A stretch of 64,000 nt of DNA from Mrakia gelida (Eukaryota > Basidiomycota > Tremellomycetes > Cystofilobasidiales > Mrakiaceae), in contig BRON01000013.1 in NCBI GenBank assembly GCA_024345305.1, positions 868,001 through 932,000 of the forward strand, in the 5' to 3' direction. The notes below the pieces were generated by a model, which was given only the letters and a program-made list of their open reading frames with translations, was not told the origin of the DNA and ran no database searches. The translations under genes were made by a program, and so were the position numbers. This document shows positions 1 through 10,429 of this stretch, one piece after another; positions within the stretch are counted from its first letter, which is position 1, and every line of letters begins with the position of its first letter.

Positions 1-1570
1 CCAGCAGTGCTTCTCCGCTACTAAGTCGCACGTTGGAGAGATCCTCAGTGCTTTCGAGTTCTTCGATAAGAGCAGTTATGAGCTCGTGCAGAAGTACGCG
101 ACTGGAAACATCGCGAGGAACCCGTTGGAGGAGCTGGCTGAGTTTTACGTTGTGAGTGCTTCGACGCGTCTTCGTTTTCGTCTCGTTCTCGCTTCCTTCT
201 CCCTCGGCTTCGCGGCTCACCCGTTCTTCTTCCTTGCTCGCGCTCACCAACAGGTCATCGAGACTGGGGGATCCAACAAGGAGCACGACGACGCCGTTAG
301 TCCTCGTTCCGTCTCTTGCTTCGACGCGTCGAGCGCAACCCAACTGAAACAACACCCTCCTCTTTCTCGCTCGGTTTCAGAAACTCGAATCCCTTCTCGA
401 GCATCTCCTCGAGACCGAGATCATCTCCGATGGAGTTCTCGCTCAGGATTCGAACCAGCTTGCTGCTCTTTGGGCTTTGAGGGTGAGTTCGAAAGCGATC
501 CTCGCTTTTTCGTCCTCCTTCCTTCATTCCCTCGATCGTCTTCGACTCTCGAGCTGACTCCTTCGTTCTCGCTTCGATACTCGCAGGAATCCATCCCTGA
601 GTCTGCTGCTAAGTGCGGACCTGTTTACAAATACGAGTGAGTCAACGAGCTCGCTCAACCCTCCCCTTTCCTTCGCCCTCGCGCTGTCGTCCCTCTCGCT
701 CTTTCTTCCTTCCTCCGTCGCACGGCTCAGACTGACCCGCCCCTCCCCTCCGTTCCCTTGATCCCTCGCCTCACAGTCTCTCCGTCCCCGTCCCAAAGAT
801 GTACGGACTCGTCGAAGTGCTCCGGAAACGAATGACCGAGAAGGGTCTTTACGTTGAGGGAAACGAGGACGGAGGAAAGATCAGGAAGATCGCTGGGTAC
901 GGACATATTGGAGATGGTTAGTCGCACTTCTCCCGCCCGCTTTCCCCTGTTTCGTCGCTCTCGTCGTGCCGCGTCGAGGACGAGCGAGAATAGGAAGGAC
1001 GAACGGGTCGAATCGAAACTGACTCCCTCGTTTCTTCATCTCTTCTCAGGAAACCTCCACGTCAACATGAGCGCCAAGGCCTGGGACAAGGAGGTCGAGG
1101 AGGCCATTGAGCCTTTGATCTACGAGTTGACTGGTTCGTTTCGACTCCACTTGTCCCTCGTCTTCGCTCGAAGCGTTCTGACTTTGCTCCTCCCTCTCCC
1201 TTATCCCCTTGTCACCACCTCCAACCTCTCTTCCATCCCCTGCTGATCTTCACTGCCCCTCACAGCCGCCGAGAAAGGTTCCATCTCCGCCGAGCACGGT
1301 CTCGGAGTGATGAAGGCTCCTCATCTGCACTACTCCAAGACGGACGACGCGATTCAGATGATGAGGGACGTGAAGAAGCTGTTTGACCCGAAGGGTATCA
1401 TGAGTGAGTCGACTCATCATCTCATCTCTTCGTCTTCGAGGAGGGTGCGAAGGAGGAAGAGCGCAGAAGGGAGGACGAAACGAGACGAGACGAAGAACTG
1501 ACTCGACTTCGTTTTCTCTTTCAAAACAGACCCTTACAAGTACTTGCCTGCTGAGGAGACGAAGCCTTGA
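1..1570 (+). CDS. D-2-hydroxyglutarate dehydrogenase, C-terminal part (5' end outside window)
   Basis: FAD-linked mitochondrial dehydrogenase of the D2HGDH/DLD2 family, which oxidises D-2-hydroxyglutarate (or D-lactate) to the 2-oxoacid. Eight exons are visible: 1-151, 254-295, 381-483, 587-635, 777-916, 1050-1133, 1266-1403 and 1530-1570. Together they encode 248 residues in a continuous frame that is already open at base 1. The family C-terminal FAD-oxidase signature is clear: GYGHIGDGNLHVN (the HIGDGN metal/substrate motif), then AEHGLG and a terminal MRDVKKLFDPKGIMNPYK. The N-terminal FAD-binding domain lies upstream of the window. All introns have GTGAGT/GTTAGT/GTTCGT-type donors and CAG acceptors. 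The choice between D2HGDH and DLD paralogues cannot be settled from this half. Confidence 0.93.
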
Positions 1571-1883
1571 TAGCAATGACGCTTTGGATAACGGTCGAGC
1601 TGGGGTTGCGAGAGAGAGTCGGAAGCAAGAAAGACCAGACCACGAGGTGATGGCAGGACGCGACAACGAGAGGGAGAACGAGAGAAGAGAAAGAGAAGAA
1701 GGGAACGAGCGAGAGTAACAGCGGTGCGAATATAGACAACTAGAAAGACTACTGCCGAGTGAAGGGAAAGGACCAAAAAGGAGGACGAGACCAGGGGAGG
1801 GGGAGGGGGAGAGGGTACGAGAAAGAGAGAGAAAGCAACTACCACCAACGAATCTAAGAAAAGAAGCAAAGGGGAAGGTTGGT
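1571..1883. other. Convergent intergenic spacer
   Basis: About 310 bases between the D2HGDH stop and the carrier fragment stop. The plus strand is very purine-rich (GA-rich) over most of its length. No gene, RNA or repeat unit was recognised; it probably holds the two 3' ends. Confidence 0.6.
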
Positions 1884-2420
1884 TTACGCTCCTCCGGAGT
1901 AGACCTTTCCTGTGAACGAGGAAGAACAACGAGGGGGGAGAAAAAGGGAGAAAGGTCAGCGACGGGGTGCGAAAACGAACGGACGTGAAGGAAACAAAGC
2001 GAAAAAGAGACGAACCGAAGGCGAGCTCCTGCATCTTGTCGTAGAGGGAGAGGACTCCGGCTCTGTAGAAGAGAGAGAGGGACGCGAAGGAAGGTCAGCA
2101 AACGCGACTTCGAGATCGACTCGAACGAAAACGGAGAGGAAGGCAAACGCACCCTGCGACACCTCGAAGAATGTTGGCTCCAGCTCCCTTGAAGAGAGAC
2201 TTGAATCCCTCCTGCTGCAAGATCTGAGCTCCAGCGTCGAACATGGACTTGTAGTGGACCTTGGCTCCCGAGGTCATCATCTGTGGAGAGCGGCGACGCG
2301 TCTTTTCGCTTGCTCGCTTTCTTCTCAAGCCAGTTCAAGCCAAATTGTTGGGCCTCAAACCATCTCAGGGATAGCACGTGAGCGATTGTGGACTGTGATG
2401 TTGTCGGAGACGGAGTAGGA
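1884..2420 (-). pseudogene. ADP/ATP carrier, intact 3' exons with decayed upstream part
   Basis: Exons 2153-2280, 2016-2062 and 1884-1909 splice cleanly into the end of a mitochondrial ADP/ATP carrier: [15 protein letters not shown], then [32 protein letters not shown] and KVYSGGA-stop. This covers the last matrix helix and transmembrane helix 6. Upstream, where the third carrier signature (PX[DE]XX[RK], then RRRMMM) should lie at about 2370-2420, the sequence reads only as a broken resemblance (ASxxYSVSDNI) with the Pro lost and the frame shifted. No recognisable first or second carrier repeat was found in the next 3 kb. The family is normally about 310 residues; only about 65 are convincing here. 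Decay is inferred; an alternative is an assembly error or unusually diverged exons. Confidence 0.6.
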
Positions 2421-2574
2421 GACGCGAGAGGAAGCCAAAGCTGGAAAGTGGGACACAAGGAACAGCAATTTGCACCTCCTTCTGTCTCACGACCGCTCCA
2501 GACACATCTCAGGCGACTTCTTCCCTCCCGAGGGTGATTCCTCGACCGTGAGGTCTGACGAGATGGTAGACCGA

Positions 2575-2705
2575 GCCCAACGGGAGAGAAAAGGCAAAGA
2601 TCGACCAAGTTCGAGACGCGACCGCTGAGTCGTCGAGAATTCTTGCGCGTGCAAAGCTGACCACCTCCTTGGATTTTGGAAGGAGGTGTTCAAACACGCG
2701 AAAAT
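2575..2705. repeat. Diverged direct repeat, copy A
   Basis: Shares long aligned blocks with 3231-3366, for example CCGCTGAGTCGTCGAG, the pair AAGCTGACC / AAGCTGACCG, and GGAAGGAGGTG followed by CAAACACGCG or CGAACACGCG. On the minus strand the shared part looks like an intron: donor, CAGCT branch region and pyrimidine stretch. So the unit may be a duplicated exon-intron piece rather than a mobile element. Confidence 0.65.
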
Positions 2706-3230
2706 CCACGGCTACAACAGCCGAAGATTGAACGTCCGAGCGAGGCTGGACGAAGGTGGAAGTGAAAAGACGCGACGGTGAGAAGTTCGAAGAGCGGAAA
2801 TCGACTCGCCGTACGAAGGGACCCCAGGACAAGGGAGGCGTCTCTCGCATTTCCGCGAGAAGACTGTGATCCCTTGTTAGAGTGCTTCGCTCGGCGAGAA
2901 GAAAGAAAGGGGGAAGGAAGAGAGGGACGAGGGAGGGACGCGACGCGATCTCGAAAAGAGAAAACGGCAACAGAGAGTCGAAACGATCGTTGGTCGAGGA
3001 GCTCGAGAGCGGGTCTTTGATCTGACATACGACCCACCCATACTTGCTCGATGAAACGAGGGGTTCACAGGCTCCCTGCCTAGGCAGAAACAAATCGAAA
3101 GGAGATCAAAACACCGCGAGGGCTCGTCTGCTCGCCTCCTTCCCGATAATATCCCGGCCAAACTACGAACGACCGAGATGATAATCCGAGCTCTTCATAG
3201 AGAGCTGGGCTCACGTCGGAGAGGAGACCG

Positions 3231-3366
3231 TAACGGCAGAAGGGAAGAAGGGACGGACCAAAGGGAAGAGTCGAAATTTCGACACGACCGCTGAGTCGTC
3301 GAGTCTTCTCTCGCGTGCGAAGCTGACCGCCTTCCTGGTGTCGGAAGGAGGTGGTCGAACACGCGA
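3231..3366. repeat. Diverged direct repeat, copy B
   Basis: Second copy of the unit at 2575-2705, about 660 bp downstream and in the same orientation. Differences are scattered substitutions and small indels, so the duplication is not recent. The sequence on its minus-strand 5' side (3378-3499) stays open as a reading frame, while the equivalent side of copy A has changed. Confidence 0.65.
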
Positions 3367-4899
3367 GCGCGGTCAAGACGGTATCAGCGGAAGCGCCAAC
3401 GCAACTGACGAGGGTCTGGAGGGCTTGGGAGAGATAGACGGCACCAGACGTCAAGTTAAACTGTGAAAGCTCGAGCTCGGAAAAGACGATTCTCCTCATG
3501 ACTCCTCGCTCGCAAAGGAATAGGCTAGAGCCAGGGACGTATAAATCCTTTGTTGACGGGGTTCAAGAGGAGAGAAGTGCTTTGTGCAGCTGAGCGAGCG
3601 ACGAAGATCGAGACCAAGTCGAAACGACGCGTCTCGGGCACGAGGTCGGTCTCTTCCGTGCTCCCCATCGATGGGTATGATCCCGCCGTGCATGGACAGT
3701 CTAATCATCTCTGAGGATCAGACAGAGAGGAAAAGCTGGCTCGAGTCAGAGAGATTGAGAAGGAGGGAGGAGGCAAAAACGCGTTAACGAAAGCACGAAG
3801 CGACGCTTCCTCGAGGGAACTGTTCCTCTCCTGAGGGACGAAGAAACGAGGGGAGGAAGCAGATACAAAAGTCAGTGCGTCCCCTGTCCCCTCGTCAACC
3901 CTAGGAGAGGATGACAAGCGTTCACGTCTTGCTGAGTGAGTTTAGACAAAGAAACAGATGACCATGAGCTCTTCGAACGTTCGAATCCAGTATGTACCGC
4001 GAGCTGGCGGCACTGACGTCGAGCGTCCAAGGAAACCCTAAGATCATCTGATTCACAGGAAGCCCGAAGAAGACGCGTCAAATTAGGAGGAAGGAGGAAA
4101 GAAAGGGAAGGGATGTTCGCGTCGCGTCGCCGTACCGAGCTTGAACTTCTTCGACACGTCGGTCTCGCCCTTCTTTCGGGCTGAGATCTCAAGGGATGAT
4201 ACTCAGCACGCACAAGAAGCGAAAGTCGACGTGAGGAGCTGACTTGAAGTGAACGGAGGTTAGAAATGGAAGGAGGGGAGGATACGAGGACGGCGAAAAG
4301 GGCTGACGCGTCTGAGTTCTCGACTCGTCTTCACGTTCCAGCGCTTCAAGCAACAAGGGGAATAACGAAGGGCGAGACTATGAAGCCGTCTGAGGAAGAG
4401 TAAAGAGCACCTCCACCTGACAGGCCTGATCGAACAGAGGAGCGAGAAAGGAGTTACTGACTGAACTGACTGACGCGCTTCTCTGTTCCCTTTGAGCTAC
4501 CGGGGGGAGGTTCCTCTCGCACAGGAACAAGTGCTAGGAAAGAAGAAGAGATGTAGAGAAGATCACAAAAAGGGAGCGAAGTGAAAGAAGGGATGAGACG
4601 AAGAGAAAGGAAAGTTCGCACGACGCGACGTCGACACGAGATACTCAATGCGACTTCGTCTTTCCTTCGAGGCGTAGAAGCTTCCAAGGAGCTCTCGAAT
4701 CAGGAGAGAGGGGAGAACTTATCCTTCAGGTGATCCGAGAGTGGAGGAAGGCTTGTACGACAGGAGGGAAGGACGAACGACGTCGACGCGAGAGAACCAC
4801 TTGATGATGGAGCGAAGAGAAGAGATGAATCATGAAATAGAAAGGGGAGGAGAAGGGGATGATAGGGTGAAAGAGAAGAAGAGGAGAAAGAGAGAAGAT

Positions 4900-6000
4900 G
4901 AAGAAAAGAAGAGGAAAGGAAAGTTTTCTTCCCGCTGCCGACTCGCAAACCCCTTCGACCTGCAACAGATGGACTTCCGACCCTGGCGGGAGGGCCAGAG
5001 AGCATTCTTCGCCAACACACCAAGTAAGGGGCGAGCGACCATCAGGTGCTGGTAGGGAAGGATCGAGAGAAGGCAGCAGGAGGGGAGAAAACGAGAGAGG
5101 GAGGAGCAAGGAGCCGAGCAGCAAGGGGGAGATGGGGAAGTGATCTGCCTGCGAGGTCGCTGCTCCTCCCACTCCTCCTCTGCGTAAGCGAAAAGACCTT
5201 CGGCGTCCCTCATTGGCATGTCCTGCCATCTCTTCAGCTCCGAAAGAGAATGATGGATGGTCGGAAGAGCAATGAGAGGGATGATGAAGAAGCTGCTCGC
5301 GCTCCACTCCAGTCCCCCGCTCAGGGAGTCGAGCTCTGCTTCCTCCCCTCCGCATCTCAGCAACAGGGTCTGAGGTCGTTACGAGAACGATGATCCGCTC
5401 CTGTTGAGAGAATGTGAGGTCTCCTGTTGAGGGAAGGATGGAGGTCGAGGGAGAAAGAAGATGAAGGACGAGGGAGAGAGAGGAGGGAGGAAGTGGAGTG
5501 GAGAGGTCACGTCAGCTCCACTGATTCCCTTCCCTCCTCTTCCTGGTCTCCATTCCGAGCTCACTTCTACGGGGAGGACTCGCTGTGCGCTTCCCCTCCC
5601 CCAAAGAAGCCAGCCAAGCAGGAGAACAAGGAAGAGAGAAGAGGAAAGAGGAAGGGAATCGATGGTCGTGGTTCGAATCCAGCTGACCCTCGCTCCTCCC
5701 TTGCCTCCCTCTCTCGAGCTCACGTGACAGACTATTTTCCTCTCTGTGAGATCTCTCAAAAGAAAAGGAGTTGTAACAGCCCGGAGTTGAAATATCTGAG
5801 AAAAAGGTCGCTTGTTTGAGGTCACGGAGAGAAGGAAGGGAGGGCGAGCGTCGAAGCTCACCCAAACCGCCTTCATCGAAACGACTCGCTGCCCTCCGTC
5901 GCTCAAATCAAGCCTCAGAACCACTTCAGCTGTGCCCAGTTAGACTTCAGGATATAGACACTGAACCCAGCGACCCGTCCGCAGTCCGTCGGAGGAGATC
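4900..6000 (-). CDS. Candidate multi-exon gene, weak RMI1 (OB-fold) resemblance
   Basis: Exons at 5862-5929, 5724-5795 and 5565-5582 have canonical GTGAGC donors and CAG acceptors and keep one phase. They encode a strand-rich segment containing VVLRLDLSDGGQRVVSMKAVW, then IFQLRAVTTPFLLRDLTERK and RVLPVE. It probably continues into an exon starting near 5393 (ERIIVLVTTSDPVAEM). An earlier exon ending near 5977 (SSDGLRT) is possible. The LxLSDG...TP pattern recalls the OB-fold of RMI1, the Sgs1/Top3 partner that stabilises the decatenation complex, but the match is short. The start, the 3' end and the later exons are not resolved. It could equally be an unrelated or decaying gene. Confidence 0.33.
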
Positions 6001-6206
6001 AAGCTCAGCGATCTTGCCTTCCTTCCTCGGTGAGCTCGACCTTCCCTTCCCTCCTCCCCCCTTCCCTTTCCCACCTTTCTCCTCCCACCAGAGACGGACA
6101 CTAGACTGACAAATGCGTCTCGTTTATTCTTCTCTCGTCTAGACACCATCTTCAACCAACCCCAAGCTCTTCCAGTCTCTCGGTCGTCTCCTACATCTTC
6201 CTCGTC

Positions 6207-7458
6207 ATGCCCTCCCTTCTCTCCCTCCTCTCCTCCAAGTTCCTTCGCCTCTTCCTTCTCTGTCTCCTTCTCATAGTTGTTCGTCTCTTTCAGCTCCCTG
6301 GCGTATATCCAACTCCCGTCGAACTGACCAGCTCCCTTCACTCCTCGCCGAACAGATCCCCTCAGCGTTCTTCATCCTCACTCCTCCAACCTCCTCGATT
6401 CACGACTCCCTCGCCGACTCTTCTTACTCCTCTGGATCCGTAGATCTTGCAGCGCACTCCCATCCAAGTCTATCAGACGCTTCCCTTGTAACGGACTCGG
6501 AGGTGCTATTGGGAGGTGGAGTGGTGAGCTCGTCTTATCTCTCTCGGTCGAAGGAAGGAAGGCGAGTCGATGCTGACCTCCCTCTGACTCGTTCCCCCGA
6601 ACAGGTGATGCCTCATCTAGGCAACGAGACAGCGAAAGCTGAGCTGGGTCGAGCTACGTGGAAGCTGCTTCATCTGATGACCTTGAGGTTTCCAGAGGTG
6701 CGTCCGTCTCTCGCTCTCTCTGGCAACTGCTTCTCGTGTCTTCCCCTCACTCGCGTCGTCCCTCTCACCACGTCGTTTCTCGATCCACAAATCTGACCTC
6801 TCCGGGCTTGCGTTCGAACAGTCACCAACACCAGACGAACGCCAAGCTCTCAAATCCTACTTCTACCTTTTCTCGTTCGTCCTTTTCCCTCCTTCCCTGG
6901 TCCTCCTCGCGTTCACTCCTCTTCTTCCCTGCCCGGCTGACTCAACCCTTCGTTTCGAACTCTACAGACGCCTCTACCCATGCGGAGAATGCGCAACTCA
7001 TTTCCAAGCTATGCTCAAGGAATATCCTCCTCAGGTTCGTCCATCTCCCACCGCCCTCGCCCACCGCCCTCACCCCTCCTTCCCTCGCCTTCCTTGTTTC
7101 GTCTCACAAACTCTCCTCGACTATTACTGACTCTACTTTCTTTCACCCTTCTTCTCCGTCTCAGACCTCCTCCCGTAAATCCTCCTCCCTCTGGCTCTGC
7201 CACCTCCACAACCTCGTCAACAAACGTCTCCTCAAACCTCAATTCGACTGTCTCACCCTCGACGCGACGTACGATTGTGGGTGCGCTGAGGATCGTACGA
7301 CGACTGGATTGGCGGGATCCGCTGCGACTGGAGGAGTTGGAGCGGCGAAGAACGGGGCGGCTGGGAAGGGTGGGGGGAAGGGAAAGGTCGAGATCGGAGG
7401 AGGAGGGGAGGGGAAAGATGATGTGACGGGAGTTGAGATGATGAAGGGTGGGAGGTGA
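6207..7458 (+). CDS. ERV2: FAD-linked sulfhydryl oxidase, Erv2 type
   Basis: Small flavoenzyme that passes electrons from ER thiols to oxygen, making disulfides for secretory proteins. Exons 6207-6302, 6356-6523, 6605-6697, 6822-6874, 6968-7034 and 7165-7458 give 256 residues. Residues 9-30 are a hydrophobic signal anchor (FLRLFLLCLLLIVVRLF). A disordered linker follows, then the ERV/ALR domain from about residue 90: GRATWKLLHLMTLRFPE, the catalytic pair RLYPCGECATHF, and the flavin/CXXC partner region WLCHLHNLVNKRL, FDC. The TYDCGC motif is the C-X-C shuttle disulfide typical of Erv2 rather than Erv1, which fixes the ER assignment. The last about 55 residues form a Gly/Lys-rich tail not expected in this family. 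Confidence 0.92.
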
Positions 7459-7743
7459 GGGGGATGGGTAGTACAGATGAGTTGATAGATATGTTTGGAT
7501 GCGCTGCGTGAAGCTGGTGGCGGGTGTTTGAGCTCTGAAAGAACGAGAGACAAGCAGCGACAGCGCGATCGCGAACGCGACTGAACGAAGATCCAACGCG
7601 ACGTCTCTTCCCTGTCCGTAGATTCCGATGCACCGAAACGAAGAGACAAAGGCTCTATCGTCAGTATCGCGTAACCATCTAGTCTATAGTCCAAGTCAAA
7701 ATCTGAAACAAACGCGTCGAGCAACATCTGCTCCTCTCGTCCT

Positions 7744-9872
7744 CTAGATCGTCGCCTTCCCAACCCCATTCCCGTTCGCGTCCCCATTTCCCTCCGGCTT
7801 CTCGACACCTCTAAAGTGAACCCTAACCTTCCCAGCCTCTCCCACGATCTTCCTCTTCGTCTTCCCCTTCTTGTCCGGCCCCTCCGAAACGATATCGACC
7901 TTCCCTCCGTCCACCTCGTCTCCCAATCCTTTGACTCCGAGTTTCGCAGCGAGAGCGGGGATGTTCCCTCCTGGAGGAGTGAGGAGGAAGGACTCCGAGA
8001 GAGCGACGATGGTGGCAATGAGGCTTGCTGGCGAGACTTTGGCTGAGGTGGACGCGGACGAGGAGGAGAAAGGGAGGGAGGGGAGGGTTGGCGTGAGGAG
8101 AGGGAAGTCGGAGAAGGTGTGGTGGGAGATTTGTACTGGGGGTGGATGAAAGGGTCGGGAGACAGGGCGCGTCAGTACGAGAGAGAGTCGAGATGAGATC
8201 GTGGCTTGTTCCAGCAGAAGAGCGTCGAAGCAGACGCGAGACGCAAAGACGGTACTTACGAACTGTCATGAACCACGCAGAAGCTCCCCAGTGCGAGAGG
8301 ATCCCACGAAGCCTGGTGAAGTGATCAGTCCAAATGGTGAAACCTGCGTGGGAGGAAAAGAATCGTAAGACGCAGAATTGCTTCAGCAACGCGACGAAGA
8401 ACTCAAGTCAACGCCGAAAACGCAACTCACCTTCGGAGTTGATGCAGAAGACCGGAGGGAGATCCTTCCTCAGCTTGGGGTCGTCCGACTTGGGAAGAGG
8501 ATCGAGCCACGGATCGAGGAGGAGGACTCTGGAGATGGGGAGTTTGGGAAGCGAGGGCGGCGGAGGGTTCGAAAGGACGTGAAGGGTGGTGGCTCCTCCG
8601 AAGCTGCTCGTGCGAAACGATGGCAGAAAAGAACAACGACGGGTTCAGAGGGATTCCTCGGGAAACGAGAAGACGGGGATGACAGCTCAAGACTTACCTG
8701 TGACCACCGATAGCGATCTGCGACACGTCGACCGTTCCGACCCAATCCCCTCCCAGCCGACCCGGAACCATCGACTTCGAAGGCTTGACCTCGTCGAGAA
8801 CGAACCCATTTACCTCCTCTCCAGCCGTGAGTTTCGAGAAAGCTCGGAAAGCCTCGTAGACCTCGTAGTGTCGAATTTCGAGTTGGCTTTGCCGAAGAGG
8901 GATCTTGTCGTCCGAGAGCTGGTTCGACGACGAGGGATCTCGCGCAGGGGACCAACTGAGCACCCAGTAGAAGATGAGGGTTCAGCTCTTTGTCCTTCTC
9001 GAGCTCTCGCGAAGGAGGAGGAGAAGGACGACTCACGTCAATTCCTCGTTCTTGATGTACGACAGCTGCCTCGTCACGACCTTCCCTTCAGCCGTCGTCT
9101 CGTGGAGTGCCGTGGTTGGTCCCGTACCGTCCTTGTGATCCAGAACGAGAACGACGTATCCACTCCCTGCCAGAGCTCGAGCCAACTGCGAGTAGACATG
9201 CTTTCCTCCGCCGAGACCGTGCGAAAAGATGAGTAGAGGCCATTTGCTGGCGGTAGGGGGAGGGAGAAGGAGAGCTGAAGAGTGCAGCTGAGGGATGATA
9301 GCTGACGAGCCGACGAGGTGGAAGACGGGAGCTGCGAGGAAGAAGCAATGAGATCAGCGAAGGGAGGAGGCGGACGCGTCGGACACGAACGAGAACGACG
9401 CACTGAGGATGTGTTTAGAAACGCCTTTGATAGTACAAGAACGGAGATATTGGTCAGCCTTTGCAGCGAGATATCAAGAAGGACGTGACGCTAACCGAGG
9501 AAGCGGGAGTATCCCTCGATCAAAGATGAGATCGGTCTGAAACGAAAGGGAGGAGGGAGGAGTTGTCGAGGTCAGCTCGTCCCACCTTCTCCTTCTCGCA
9601 GCTCGCACGTAGCAACCTTCCACTGACCTGACGATCCAGTCCACTCCATCCCCCTTGATCTTATCATCCGCGACGTCTGCAGGGTAGAAGAGAGCCCAGC
9701 CGACCTCCTCGACTTTGAGAACAGGCTCGCCCGTCGACGTCAAGACCGGCGAAGGAAGGACGAAGGGTTGAGTTGGAGGATGATAGGCCGAGATGTAGCC
9801 AATCTTGTAGGTCGTTTTAATGGTAGGGAAGGCTGGAGCCGCGAGAGGGTTGAGGAAGGAGAAGAAGCCCAT
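7744..9872 (-). CDS. Platelet-activating-factor acetylhydrolase-like serine esterase
   Basis: Alpha/beta hydrolase of the PAF-AH (type II) family, which removes short sn-2 acyl groups from (oxidised) phospholipids. The N-terminal half carries the family landmarks KIGYISAYHPP, ALFYPADVADD, LIEGYSRFLG and PLLIFSHGLGGG (oxyanion region). The nucleophile elbow GGHSFGG is split: GGH-S sits at the end of one exon near 8700, and FGGATTLHVLSN opens the next. The acid is in LLLDPWLDPLP and the histidine in SHHTFSDFPLLTP near 8110. The start at 9870-9872 (MGFFSFLNPL) gives the expected short, non-secreted N-terminus, so a cytosolic enzyme is inferred. The C-terminal about 70 residues are Lys/Gly-rich. 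The 3' end faces ERV2 across 285 bp. Confidence 0.9.
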
Positions 9873-10429
9873 GGTGGAGGACGAGGAAGGGGTCGGAGGG
9901 GGTGGATCGAGAGGGAGGGAAGGAAGGAAGGAGAGTTGAGCTCGACGCTTGTTGGGATGGATCGAGACCTGCTCTTAGAGGATCGAGGGAAGGAGGTCAG
10001 CTGAGCGTGGAGGTGTTGCGAGAAGGCTCGGATAGTGTGCATACCTCGGAGAAAGGGACGAAAGAGCTCTAAGAAGACTGAAGGTGTTAGGGGAGGAGAA
10101 GAGAAGGGAGGGGTCTCGCGAGCTCGAAATGACGGTGAGAAATCGGGCGGGGTTGTAAGCGGCAGCCGGGTCGTACAAATTTGCTCAACCCAAGTATCAG
10201 ACTGGAAAGCAGGGGCACGTAGATTCGGACTTCCGGTTCTGGTCCAGAGATGAAACTTCTACAGAGTTCCTGGGGCGAACGAGAACGACGCGAAGAGAGA
10301 GGGACGCGTCGTCCTTCAGTTTCGACGGCGTGTTCTCGTCTCGATCACGCTCCCGGACCTCTTCAGATGGCACGTAGGAGAACAAACTTATAAATACCCC
10401 AAGATCTAAGCATATCTAGCCGTCCATCC
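9873..10429. other. Intergenic spacer between tandem minus-strand genes
   Basis: About 560 bases holding the promoter of the PAF-acetylhydrolase-like gene and the 3' end of the first MYND gene. A TTATAAATAC string lies at about 10388-10397. Two GACGCGTC-type sites are nearby (9373 and 10303). Nothing else was recognised. Confidence 0.5.

Larger units (their letters stand above)
2281..4700. other. Long weakly coding region
   Basis: About 2.4 kb without a gene that can be supported. It holds the decayed upstream part of the carrier fragment, two copies of a diverged direct repeat (listed separately), and a minus-strand stretch at about 3378-3499 that reads as a plausible short exon (contains LTSGAVYLSQALQTLVSC) followed by a GTGTTCG donor-like site. 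No match to a known family was recognised. A TATAAAT string occurs at about 3540. Confidence 0.4.

Noticed and set aside
1250..2608. Long open frame on the minus strand across the D2HGDH 3' end and carrier remnant.
   Set aside because: Composition is Ser/Leu/Arg/Pro low complexity from reading CT-rich intron and spacer DNA. It crosses the well-supported carrier exons in another frame and has no motif.
3536..3550. TATAAAT string as a possible promoter.
   Set aside because: No supported gene starts nearby on either strand; left as an isolated AT-rich word.
5668..5684. GGTTCGAATCC string resembling a tRNA T-loop (B box).
   Set aside because: The T stem does not pair beyond three bases, and no A box, anticodon arm or acceptor stem is present in the preceding 70 bases. 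It lies in a GA/CT-rich intron-like stretch.
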